Positions 23,066-29,894 of a DNA stretch of 29,894 nt are shown in pieces. The stretch is taken from assembly GCA_910580045.1 (NCBI GenBank), contig CAJTXF010000028.1:1-29894 (forward strand), read 5' to 3'. Under the pieces are notes generated by a model, which worked only from the letters and a program-made list of their open reading frames with translations, had not been told where the DNA came from and did not search any database. Positions within the stretch are counted from its first letter, which is position 1. Every line of letters starts with the position of its first letter. The DNA comes from an uncultured Eubacteriales bacterium (GTDB taxonomy: Bacteria; Bacillota; Clostridia; Oscillospirales; Acutalibacteraceae). Both the position numbers and the translations under genes were made by a program.

Positions 23066-23746
23066 CTAGCCCCGCGCTTTTTCTTTCCGTATCACTCGCT
23101 GCTGCCCGTCTGTGCGCACAGTCATAATGAACACGTCCGCCAGCTCCACACCTTGAAACCGCAGCTGCTCCCGCAGCCAGACCGGGTCCCGACCGCACAG
23201 CCGCAGGGAGTTCTGAGAGATTTTTCCGTCGCTGACGACCACCACTTCCAGAGCTTCCGATGCTGCCTTGACCCCTGCCTGCTTGGGGGTCAAATAGTCT
23301 GCCGAAGACTTTTTCAGTACGCTCAGCTGGCCGTTGGTCTCCATAATAGCATAGGCCACGTCTTCCAGGGCAAAGCTACCCGCCTGTCTCAGCTGCTCAA
23401 ACAAATCTTCTGTGCTCATGCGTAGCCGGCGCATCTGCTCCTGAAGCACCCGCCCGTTCTCAATGACAACAATAGGATTGCCGCACACCAGCTGACGGAA
23501 TTTCCCGCTTTTCAGCATGAACAGCGACACCACAATCTCACAGACTACCAGCACCACCATGGGAATCAATCCATTCCACAGCGGGTCATCATGCTGCTGA
23601 ATGGGCATCACCGCCAGCTCGGAAATCAACAGGGTCACTACCAGCTCAGAGGTCTGCAGCTGGCTGATTTGCCGCTTGCCCATCAGCCGCACGGCAATCA
23701 AAATCGCCCCATACATCACAAGAGTCCGCACCAGAGATATAAGCAT
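23066..23746 (-). CDS. DUF421 family membrane protein (YetF-like)
   Basis: 226 residues from the ATG at 23746 (GAGGG 5 nt upstream); the long upstream frame is antisense to the gerA leader and is not used. Three N-terminal transmembrane helices (LVRTLVMYGAILIAVRLMGKRQISQL, ELVVTLLISELAVMPI, LIPMVVLVVCEIVVSLFML) precede the DUF421 cytosolic domain with GNPIVVIENGRVLQEQMRRLRMSTEDLFEQLR. DUF421 proteins occur in spore membranes of Bacillus, where relatives alter spore resistance and germination. The divergent position next to the ger operon supports a spore role here (inference). Confidence 0.88.
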   Translation of the reverse strand: MLISLVRTLVMYGAILIAVRLMGKRQISQLQTSELVVTLLISELAVMPIQQHDDPLWNGLIPMVVLVVCEIVVSLFMLKSGKFRQLVCGNPIVVIENGRVLQEQMRRLRMSTEDLFEQLRQAGSFALEDVAYAIMETNGQLSVLKKSSADYLTPKQAGVKAASEALEVVVVSDGKISQNSLRLCGRDPVWLREQLRFQGVELADVFIMTVRTDGQQRVIRKEKARG

Positions 23747-23784
23747 AGAATCCCTCTTTTCGTCAGTTGTAGGCTTAGTATATC

Positions 23785-23813
23785 GCATATCCCGCTGTAT
23801 TATCCGCATATTT
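23785..23813 (+). promoter_or_regulatory. Possible sigma-G-like promoter of the ger operon
   Basis: GCATA (23785-23789), 17-nt spacer and CATATTT (23807-23813) resemble the forespore sigma-G pattern. It lies about 260 nt upstream of the gerA-type start, within the 328-nt divergent gap. The rest of that gap shows no gene. Confidence 0.3.
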
Positions 23814-24074
23814 CCGCTGCCCGCTGAACACACTACCTGCATATACGCTGGATTTTGAGAGCTGCCCGTTTCAAAACCTGAGAAGAGACTGGGTGGGCTT
23901 TCTAACGCCTGCTCTTCGGCTTTCTTGATGAGCACTGCCGAAAGCCCAAGCCTTTGGGACACTGAGTCTCGTATGCCAGTCCGACTGGTTTCTTGGCGAT
24001 ATTCTCCAAGCTCCGGTCTGTTAAGCGGTGTGCTCAACCCGTCATTTCCAGCATTCACAACAGGAGGCGGTACG

Positions 24075-25529
24075 GTGGAAAAGCTGTCAACCAACATCGA
24101 AGAGAACAAACAGTACCTGCAGTCCCAGTTTGAGAACGCCATGGACTTTATGATGCGCGAACTGGAGCTCTCCGGCACCAAGGCCGCGCTCTTCGCCCTG
24201 GACGGACTGGTGAGCAAGCAGATTATCACCCTCAGCATTCTTAACCCGCTGATGGAGGCGGACTTGTCTTCCCAGCAAGGGCCTGACCTGCTGGGGGCCA
24301 TTGAGAACACAGTCCTGGGCTCCATGGAGCAGAAGCGGGAGACACAGATAGAGCAGATTCTGCTGTTGCTGATGAGCGGCTTTGCCGTCCTCTGCCTGGA
24401 CGGCAGCTCAGACGCCCTGGTGTTCGGTGTCCAGGGCTTTGAGACCCGGGGCCCGGACGAGCCGCAGAACGAGGTGATGCAGCGGGGCGCCAAGGACGGC
24501 TTTACCGAGAGTTATCAGAACAACATCTCCATGATTCGCCGCAGGATGAAGACCACAGCCCTGAAATTTGAAAAGGCAGAGGCAGGCAGCAGAAGCCACA
24601 CGCCCCTGGCCCTGTGCTATCTGGAGGGAGTGGCCAGCCCGGAGATTCTGGAGCAGCTCCGCCGGCGCCTCAAGTCCTATGACTTGGACACCACCCTGGG
24701 CGCGGGATACCTGGTGAGCTTTTTGGAGCGGGGCGGTGTGTTCAGCGGCGTGGGCGTCACGGAACGCCCGGACGTGGTCTGCGGCAAGATAGAAGAGGGG
24801 CGGGTTGCCATTTTGGTTGAGGGCACCCCCAGCGCCATTCTGGTGCCCTTTCTATTTGTGGAGAACTTCCAAACCCTGGATGACTACCTGACCCGGCCCT
24901 TTTATGGCAGTTTCATCCGCTGGCTGAAATACATTGCCTTTTTCCTCAGTGCCTTTCTGCCGGGGCTGTATGTGGCCATTGCCACCCACCACCCGGAGAT
25001 GCTCCCTGAGGCCCTTCTGCTGAAAATCTCCGAGTCAGAGTCCCAGACCCCTTTTCCGGTCATGGCAGAGACCCTTATCCTCTACTTTTTATACGAGGTC
25101 CTGCGGGAGGCGGGCCTGCGGGCGCCCCGCTCCCTCTCTGCCACGGTGAGTATTGTGGGGGGCCTGGTGATTGGCGACACGGCTGTCTCTGCCGGGCTGG
25201 TCAGCGCCCCTTCCCTGATGGTAGTGGCCCTCACCGCCATTGCGGGCTACGCTGTGCCCAGATTATATGAGCCTCTGGCCCTGCTGCGGCTGGCCTTTCT
25301 GCTGGCCGGGAATTTTCTGGGCGTGTGGGGTGTGATGATAGGCCTGGTCCTGCTGCTGATGGACCTTTGCAGCACAGACAGCTTTGGCATACCTCTGCTG
25401 AGCCCTGTGTCGCCCTATAACGGCAGGCTGGCCTTCCGGGACGTGTTCGTCCGGGCAGGGTGGAAACAGCTGGCAAAGGGCAGCGCCAATGCGCAGAATA
25501 TGCCCGGCAGCCGAGAGATAGGTCAATGA
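24075..25529 (+). CDS. GerA-family spore germination receptor, A subunit
   Basis: 484 residues from GTG 24075 (GGAGG 7 nt upstream); the 50 upstream codons are not supported. The N-terminal soluble GerA region, about residues 1-250, contains IILTLSILNPLM-type helices and FGVQGFETRGPDEPQNEVMQRGAKDGFTESYQNNISMIRRRM. Membrane helices follow from about residue 285 (WLKYIAFFLSAFLPGLYVAIATHH) through PVMAETLILYFLYEVLREAGLRAP, SIVGGLVIGDTAVSAGLVSAP and FLLAGNFLGVWGVMIGLVLLLMDL. This is the A subunit of a germinant receptor in the inner spore membrane. First gene of a gerA-gerB-gerC operon. Confidence 0.93.
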   Translation: MEKLSTNIEENKQYLQSQFENAMDFMMRELELSGTKAALFALDGLVSKQIITLSILNPLMEADLSSQQGPDLLGAIENTVLGSMEQKRETQIEQILLLLMSGFAVLCLDGSSDALVFGVQGFETRGPDEPQNEVMQRGAKDGFTESYQNNISMIRRRMKTTALKFEKAEAGSRSHTPLALCYLEGVASPEILEQLRRRLKSYDLDTTLGAGYLVSFLERGGVFSGVGVTERPDVVCGKIEEGRVAILVEGTPSAILVPFLFVENFQTLDDYLTRPFYGSFIRWLKYIAFFLSAFLPGLYVAIATHHPEMLPEALLLKISESESQTPFPVMAETLILYFLYEVLREAGLRAPRSLSATVSIVGGLVIGDTAVSAGLVSAPSLMVVALTAIAGYAVPRLYEPLALLRLAFLLAGNFLGVWGVMIGLVLLLMDLCSTDSFGIPLLSPVSPYNGRLAFRDVFVRAGWKQLAKGSANAQNMPGSREIGQ

Positions 25530-25542
25530 AAGGGGAAATCTT

Positions 25543-26622
25543 ATGAGCCATACCAAAATCAGCTCTGCTCAGTTTTTTGTGGCCATGTTCGTGTCCCGGG
25601 TGGTGGTCACCATTGCCCTGAACGCCCACTATACCGGCGGCGAAAACCTGCTGGATAATATTATCTCCAACCTGCTGGCAATGGCCCTCAGCCTGCTGAT
25701 TGCCCTGCCTATCTGGCTGGCCCTGGGCCGGGAGCACAGCGCCAGTGTCCCGGAGTTGGCCATGTCCTCCCTGGGCCGGGCAGGGGGCCTAATCCCCCTA
25801 TGTTACGGCCTGTACTTTGTCTTGGCTGGAGGGACCTCTCTGGCTCTTTTCCAAATCTTCCTGATGGACACCGTGAACCCAGGCTTCTCCGCCGCTCTGG
25901 TGGTGACTGCCCTTCTGGCCGTGGCCCTTTACGGTGCAGTGAGGGGCCTGGAGACAGTGGCCCGCTGTGCGGTCTGCGTGTTCGCGGCGCTGCTGCTGGG
26001 CTGCGGGCTGGTCTTTGCCATGGCTTCCGCCCGGTTCCAGTGGGGCAATCTGGAGCCCCTGTTTTATAATGGCTTTGGCCAGACCCGCCAGGGCGTAACC
26101 TTGTTTTTGGCCCGCACTTCTCTGTTTGCGGACATGGCCGTGCTTCTGCCCCAGGTGAAAGGCCGGAAAAAGCTGGGCTTTGTTGGGTGGATGCTGGGCA
26201 CGGCCCTGTTCATGGGCAGTCTGATTTTCCTGCTGGCAGGCTGCCTGGGCCGGTATGCCTATACCCAGAATTTCCCTGTATATGTACTGGCCTCCCTCAG
26301 CGAGGTGCGCTCCCTTCAGCGGCTGGACGCAGTGTTCACCGGCATATGGATGATGGGGCTGATTACCAAGCTGGCCTTTGATTTATACGCCTGCCGGGTG
26401 TGCTTCACGGCCCTCACCCAGCGCAAAGAGCCCAAGCCTGCCCTCTGGCTGACAGCCCTGGCGATTCTGCTCCTGGCCCTGTTCACGGCCCAGAGCCGGG
26501 CCATGCAGGACTTTTTGCTGGACACAGACTTTCTCTTCCTCTGCACCATCCTCAGCGGGGCTCTGCTGCCCCTGATTGTCTGGCTGGCCTGCTGTCTGCG
26601 GGGAAGGAGGGCGCGCAAATGA
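25543..26622 (+). CDS. GerB-family spore germination permease-like subunit
   Basis: 359 residues, AGGGGA before the ATG. It is an amino-acid-permease-like (APC-type) integral protein with about ten hydrophobic segments: FFVAMFVSRVVVTIALNAHY near the start, LLAMALSLLIALPIWLAL, GGTSLALFQIFLMD, LLLGCGLVFAMASARF, FMGSLIFLLAGCLG and a final LCTILSGALLPLIVWLACCL. GerB subunits bind the nutrient germinant. It follows the A subunit by 13 nt and overlaps the C subunit by 4 nt (ATGA), so the three are translated together. Confidence 0.93.
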   Translation: MSHTKISSAQFFVAMFVSRVVVTIALNAHYTGGENLLDNIISNLLAMALSLLIALPIWLALGREHSASVPELAMSSLGRAGGLIPLCYGLYFVLAGGTSLALFQIFLMDTVNPGFSAALVVTALLAVALYGAVRGLETVARCAVCVFAALLLGCGLVFAMASARFQWGNLEPLFYNGFGQTRQGVTLFLARTSLFADMAVLLPQVKGRKKLGFVGWMLGTALFMGSLIFLLAGCLGRYAYTQNFPVYVLASLSEVRSLQRLDAVFTGIWMMGLITKLAFDLYACRVCFTALTQRKEPKPALWLTALAILLLALFTAQSRAMQDFLLDTDFLFLCTILSGALLPLIVWLACCLRGRRARK

Positions 26623-27710
26623 AACGAGCTCTTTGTGTTATCCTGGCGGCACTGTTCCTGGCCGCAGGCCTCTCCGGCTGCGGCTATCCTGAGCTCTACG
26701 AGCGCATTCTCATTCATGGCATTGGCGTGGACTGGGAGGATGGGGAGTACCTGGTCACAGTGCGCTCCTCTACCTCTGCCGAGGAGGGGGAGGAGCTGTT
26801 CACCTGCCAGGGGCCCACAGTGCTGGAGGCCCTGTCCTCCCTGTCTCTCTCCACAGGCCGGGAGCCCTTCTACTCCCACAACTACCTGGTGGTCTTTGGT
26901 ATGGGCTGCGCCCGCCGGGGCCTGGATGACTGCCTGGACTTCTTTGTCCGCTATTACAACACCCGGCCCACAGTGAAGCTGTTCCTCTCCGCCGGCACAG
27001 CCCAGGAGGTCCTCTCCATTGAGAAGGACAGCCAGCTGATGCGTATGTCTGAGCTGCAGGCTCTGGGGGGCAGTGGCCGGTATAATGGCCAAGCTGTGGA
27101 TATGGATATCCTGCGCTTTGTCAATGACAGCAAACGGGAGGGAGGCGCCCCTGTCCTGCCTCTGCTTCAGGCGGAGGAGGACGGGGTAGAGGTTGTGGGT
27201 ACAGCTTATTTTGAGCGCAGCCAGGTCAAGGGGGTTCTGGATTCTGAGCAGACCCGGGGATACCTGGCCGCGGTGGGCTGGCTGGAGCGGGGTGAGCTGG
27301 CTGTCTCCTTGGAGGACGCTGGCACGGCTACTCTGAGCCTGCGCTCTGCGGAGAGCAAAATCACCTCCCGCGCGGAGGGTACGCCCAGCTTCCAGGTGGA
27401 AATCCAGGTAGAGGCGGATTTAAGCGCAGCTGACTTTGCCCCAGGCCCGGACGCTTCCCGGACTCAGCTGGAATCCGCAGCTGCCCGCCAGCTGACAGAC
27501 AACGCGGTCTCAGCCATCCAGCAGGCCGTGGAGCGGGACAGGTGCGATATCTTCGGCTTTGGAGATTTGCTCTACCGCCGCTCCCCAGGTGTTTGGCGCG
27601 ATATGGCGGCTGACTGGCAGAACCAGATGGCTCAGAGCCAGTTCAGTGTAGAGGTCAGCGTCACCCTCCGCCGCCTGGAGGAGGAAAACGGGGGCAGCCT
27701 GCTTTCATAA
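26619..27710 (+). CDS. GerC-family spore germination lipoprotein
   Basis: 363 residues from the ATG at 26619, with GGAAGGAGG upstream. Signal peptide and lipobox LSGC with the lipidated Cys at residue 20 (MKRALCVILAALFLAAGLSGC). The GerC fold follows: ILIHGIGVDWEDGEYLVTVRSS, FYSHNYLVVFGMGCARRGLDDCLDFFVRYYNTRPTVKLFLS, and a C-terminal domain with TDNAVSAIQQAVERDRCDIFGFGDLLYRRSPGVW. The lipoprotein sits on the outer face of the inner spore membrane. Last gene of the ger operon. Confidence 0.93.
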   Translation: MKRALCVILAALFLAAGLSGCGYPELYERILIHGIGVDWEDGEYLVTVRSSTSAEEGEELFTCQGPTVLEALSSLSLSTGREPFYSHNYLVVFGMGCARRGLDDCLDFFVRYYNTRPTVKLFLSAGTAQEVLSIEKDSQLMRMSELQALGGSGRYNGQAVDMDILRFVNDSKREGGAPVLPLLQAEEDGVEVVGTAYFERSQVKGVLDSEQTRGYLAAVGWLERGELAVSLEDAGTATLSLRSAESKITSRAEGTPSFQVEIQVEADLSAADFAPGPDASRTQLESAAARQLTDNAVSAIQQAVERDRCDIFGFGDLLYRRSPGVWRDMAADWQNQMAQSQFSVEVSVTLRRLEEENGGSLLS

Positions 27711-27714
27711 AAGG

Positions 27715-27746
27715 AAAAGGGCCGGGATTATATCCCGGCCCTTTTC
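27715..27746. terminator. Bidirectional terminator between gerC and asnB
   Basis: AAAAGGGCCGGGA / TCCCGGCCCTTTT with a 5-nt loop, immediately between the two converging stop codons. Confidence 0.9.
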
Positions 27747-29600
27747 TCAGATATCAAGATAGATATTGTAGTGCAGCATCCAGTAGTTTATCTGGATAAA
27801 GTATGCCAGCATCTGGGGCCCGGCCATCAGCTGGCCGAACCAGGGCTTGCCATAGTCAAAGCTCTGCTCCATCAGCCCCTTCACAGCCTCCGGAGACAAA
27901 ATCTTATGAATAGGCTGCGAGCTATCCCGCAGGATGTATTGGAGCCTCTGCTTTAGGATGGCCTCATAGCCAGGGTTATGGGTCTTGGGATAGGGGCTCT
28001 TTTTCCGCAGGAGAATCTCCTCGGGCAGCAGGCCCTTGGCCGCGTCCCGCAGCAGCCCTTTGGCCACGCCACCAGGGCACTTGAAGTCCCAAGGCACATT
28101 GAACACATACTGGGCAATCCGGTGGTCACAGTAGGGCACCCGAACTTCCAAGCCGCTGGCCATACTGCATCTGTCCTTCCTGTCCAGCAAGGTGGCCATG
28201 AACCACTTCATGTTCAAATAGGAAATCTGCCGCATCCGGACCTGCTCCTGGGACTCGCCCTTTAAGGTTGGCACCGCGTCCAAGGTCTCCTGCAGCCGGC
28301 TGCCAACATACTCCTCCATTCCCAGCTGCTCTGCCAGCTCAGGTTTCAGCAGGGACTGGCGCACATCCAGATTATTGCTCCAGGGGAAGTGGCTGCCGTC
28401 GAACATCTCCCGCCGGTGGAACCAGGGATAGCCCCCAAAAATCTCGTCCGCGCACTCGCCGCACAGAGCTACCACGTGGTTTTCCTTCACCGCGTGGCAG
28501 AAGTGCAGAAGAGAGCCGTCAATATCCGCCATGCCCGGCAGGTCTTTGGCAATGACCCCTTCAAACAGGGAATCCGCCAGCTGGTCATTATTGCACAGCA
28601 GAGTGCGGTGCTCTGTGCCCAGCACTTTGCTGACCTTCTCTGCCCAGGCCTGGTCCCTGTCCGGCTGGAAGGAAGAGGGGGTAAAGAACACCTCGTTCCC
28701 CTCAAACTCAAAGGAGTAAGTAGACAGCGTCCGGCCCTGTTCCCGCAGAATCTCAGCGGCAATGGCTGTCACGACACTGGAATCCAGCCCGCCGGAGAGA
28801 AAGGTGCACAAAGGCACATCCGAGATAAGCTGACGCCGCACCGTGTCCACCAGCAGCTCCCGAAGGGTGTGGACAGTCTCCTCATAGGTCTGGGTGTGGT
28901 GGGCGGCGGACAAGTCAAAGTACTGGGTATCCCGGAACCCCTCCCGTGTATACAGGGCGAAATGCCCTGGCTTCAGCTCCCGAATGCCTTCAAATACCCC
29001 GTGCCCAGGGGTGCGCGCGGGACCCAGGCCGAATACCTCACAGAGCCCCTCACGGCCCAGCACGGGATTTACCCCTGGGAACTCGAAGAGCCCCTTAATT
29101 TCTGAGGCAAAGGCCAGCCTGTCGTTTTGGAATGTGTAGAACAGGGGCTTCACCCCGAACCTGTCCCGGCATAGGAAGGTCTGGTTGTGGATGCCGTCGT
29201 CAATCGCGAAAGCGAAGATGCCGTTCAGCTTTTCCGGACAGTCCGCCCCATAGCAGAGATAGGCGTTGAGCACCACCTCTGTGTCACAGTTGGTGAGGAA
29301 GCGGTATCCCCGGCTCTCCAAATCAGCCCGTAGCTCCGGGGCGTTGTACAGCTCTCCGTTATAGGCAATGGTGCACTCCCTGCCCTCCCGCGCCACAGTC
29401 ATAGGCTGGCCGCCGTTCTGGGGGTCAATCACTGCCAGGCGCATATGGGCCAGCGCGCAGTGGGCAGATACATGGGCCCCGTGGCTGTCCGGCCCCCGGT
29501 GCGCCAACCGCCTGGCCATCCGCCTGGCCAGTGCCATCCACAGATATTTCTCGTCCAGCAGATTGTCATCATAGTCACTGAATCCCGCGAATCCACACAT
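27747..29600 (-). CDS. asnB: Asparagine synthase, glutamine-hydrolysing
   Basis: 617 residues, GGAAGGGG upstream of the ATG. The N-terminal class II glutaminase domain has the nucleophile Cys2 (MCGFAGF), RGPD (residues 35-38) and YNGELYN (80-86). The synthetase domain has the ATP-pyrophosphatase motif SGGLDSS (269-275) and RVPYCDHR near residue 490. It makes Asn from Asp, Gln and ATP. Both domains are complete and the length is normal. It is transcribed alone; a TATAAT at 29650-29645 lies about 45 nt upstream with a poor -35. No T-box leader was seen. Confidence 0.95.
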   Translation of the reverse strand: MCGFAGFSDYDDNLLDEKYLWMALARRMARRLAHRGPDSHGAHVSAHCALAHMRLAVIDPQNGGQPMTVAREGRECTIAYNGELYNAPELRADLESRGYRFLTNCDTEVVLNAYLCYGADCPEKLNGIFAFAIDDGIHNQTFLCRDRFGVKPLFYTFQNDRLAFASEIKGLFEFPGVNPVLGREGLCEVFGLGPARTPGHGVFEGIRELKPGHFALYTREGFRDTQYFDLSAAHHTQTYEETVHTLRELLVDTVRRQLISDVPLCTFLSGGLDSSVVTAIAAEILREQGRTLSTYSFEFEGNEVFFTPSSFQPDRDQAWAEKVSKVLGTEHRTLLCNNDQLADSLFEGVIAKDLPGMADIDGSLLHFCHAVKENHVVALCGECADEIFGGYPWFHRREMFDGSHFPWSNNLDVRQSLLKPELAEQLGMEEYVGSRLQETLDAVPTLKGESQEQVRMRQISYLNMKWFMATLLDRKDRCSMASGLEVRVPYCDHRIAQYVFNVPWDFKCPGGVAKGLLRDAAKGLLPEEILLRKKSPYPKTHNPGYEAILKQRLQYILRDSSQPIHKILSPEAVKGLMEQSFDYGKPWFGQLMAGPQMLAYFIQINYWMLHYNIYLDI

Positions 29601-29830
29601 AGAAACAAACCCCTTCCAAATATCAATATCTTTTTTGCTTCCCTATTATATGCCGTAAAGCAGAAAAATTTCCTGTCCGCAGCCAGCGCTCCGCCAAGCT
29701 GGAAAATTGCATTTGCTTCTAGGCTGGATTTTTGGCCAGGAACAGGGGCTGAAACCACCGGCTCTGCTCAAGACAGTGTTTCGTATTTTTCAAGCCGGAT
29801 CTGGGAAAGGGATTGTCCAAACCACAGAGA
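29601..29830. other. Region upstream of asnB without a gene
   Basis: Contains the probable -10 box of asnB (29650-29645) but no open frame with a ribosome site, and no riboswitch or T-box motif that could be recognised. Confidence 0.4.
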
Positions 29831-29879
29831 TAATCATCCGTGTTCCCCCGCCCGTAGGGCGGGGGAACACGGATAATTA
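29831..29879. repeat. Long near-perfect palindrome at the right edge
   Basis: ATCCGTGTTCCCCCGCCC (29836-29853) and its exact complement (29857-29874) flank a 3-nt loop. Pairing extends to TAAT/ATTA with one mismatch, about 22 of 23 pairs. No T-run follows on the plus strand. The next bases, AAGGCAACACCGCACA, may begin a repeated element that leaves the window. Confidence 0.75.
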
Positions 29880-29894
29880 AGGCAACACCGCACA

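Noticed and set aside
23747..24493. N-terminal extension of the DUF421 frame over the gerA gene
   Set aside because: The extension is antisense to the GerA subunit; a good ribosome site and the family start lie at 23746.
29601..29894. T-box leader for asnB
   Set aside because: No AGGGTGGNACCGCG-type antiterminator or specifier loop was found on the minus strand.

Overview
The window looks like chromosomal DNA from a spore-forming, gut-type Clostridia, most likely an Oscillospiraceae/Ruminococcaceae relative (inference). The reasons are the moderately high GC, strong AGGAGG-type ribosome binding sites, a gerA/gerB/gerC germinant-receptor operon, a BclA-like collagen-repeat protein, DUF3842 and DUF421 proteins, and the rpsF-ssb-rpsR operon. 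TGA is used as a normal stop in many genes, so the genetic code is standard. No insertion sequence, phage gene or CRISPR array was found.

Layout. (1) 1-3000, minus strand: a large secreted, wall-anchor-type surface protein that runs off the left edge. Its long leader carries three tandem cyclic-di-GMP-I (GEMM-I) aptamer-like units. (2) 3392-4969, minus: a cytoplasmic GH5 glycosidase. (3) 5188-7415, plus: a two-domain DUF1538 membrane protein with one in-frame TGA, overlapping a tandem P-II-like regulator gene. (4) 7564-8816, minus: a PadR regulator, a HAAS-like membrane protein and a small secreted protein. (5) 8817-9349: a non-coding gap with a consensus promoter driving a probable small structured RNA. 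(6) 9350-12074: DUF3842, a secreted Thr/Pro-stalk protein and a LysR regulator. (7) 12208-14806, minus: a GT2-TPR glycosyltransferase downstream of a collagen-like BclA-type protein. (8) 14971-19358, minus: a DUF5054, DUF4091 and sugar O-acetyltransferase operon. (9) 19618-21854: a low-molecular-weight tyrosine phosphatase (minus), tRNA-Ala(GGC), and rpsF-ssb-rpsR (plus). (10) 21955-23746: a lipoprotein, a SprT-like metalloprotein and a DUF421 protein. (11) 24075-27710, plus: the ger operon. (12) 27747-29600, minus: asnB, then a long palindrome at the right edge.

How the parts fit together. Several loci concern the cell or spore surface: the c-di-GMP-controlled adhesin-like protein, the Thr/Pro-stalk protein, the collagen-like protein with a neighbouring glycosyltransferase, and the germination receptor with its divergent DUF421 gene. 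GH5, DUF5054, DUF4091 and the acetyltransferase suggest intracellular processing of imported glycans.

The observations most worth follow-up are the triple GEMM-I leader, the in-frame TGA of the DUF1538/P-II pair (selenocysteine recoding, nonsense mutation or sequencing error), and the orphan structured RNA near 9.2 kb.
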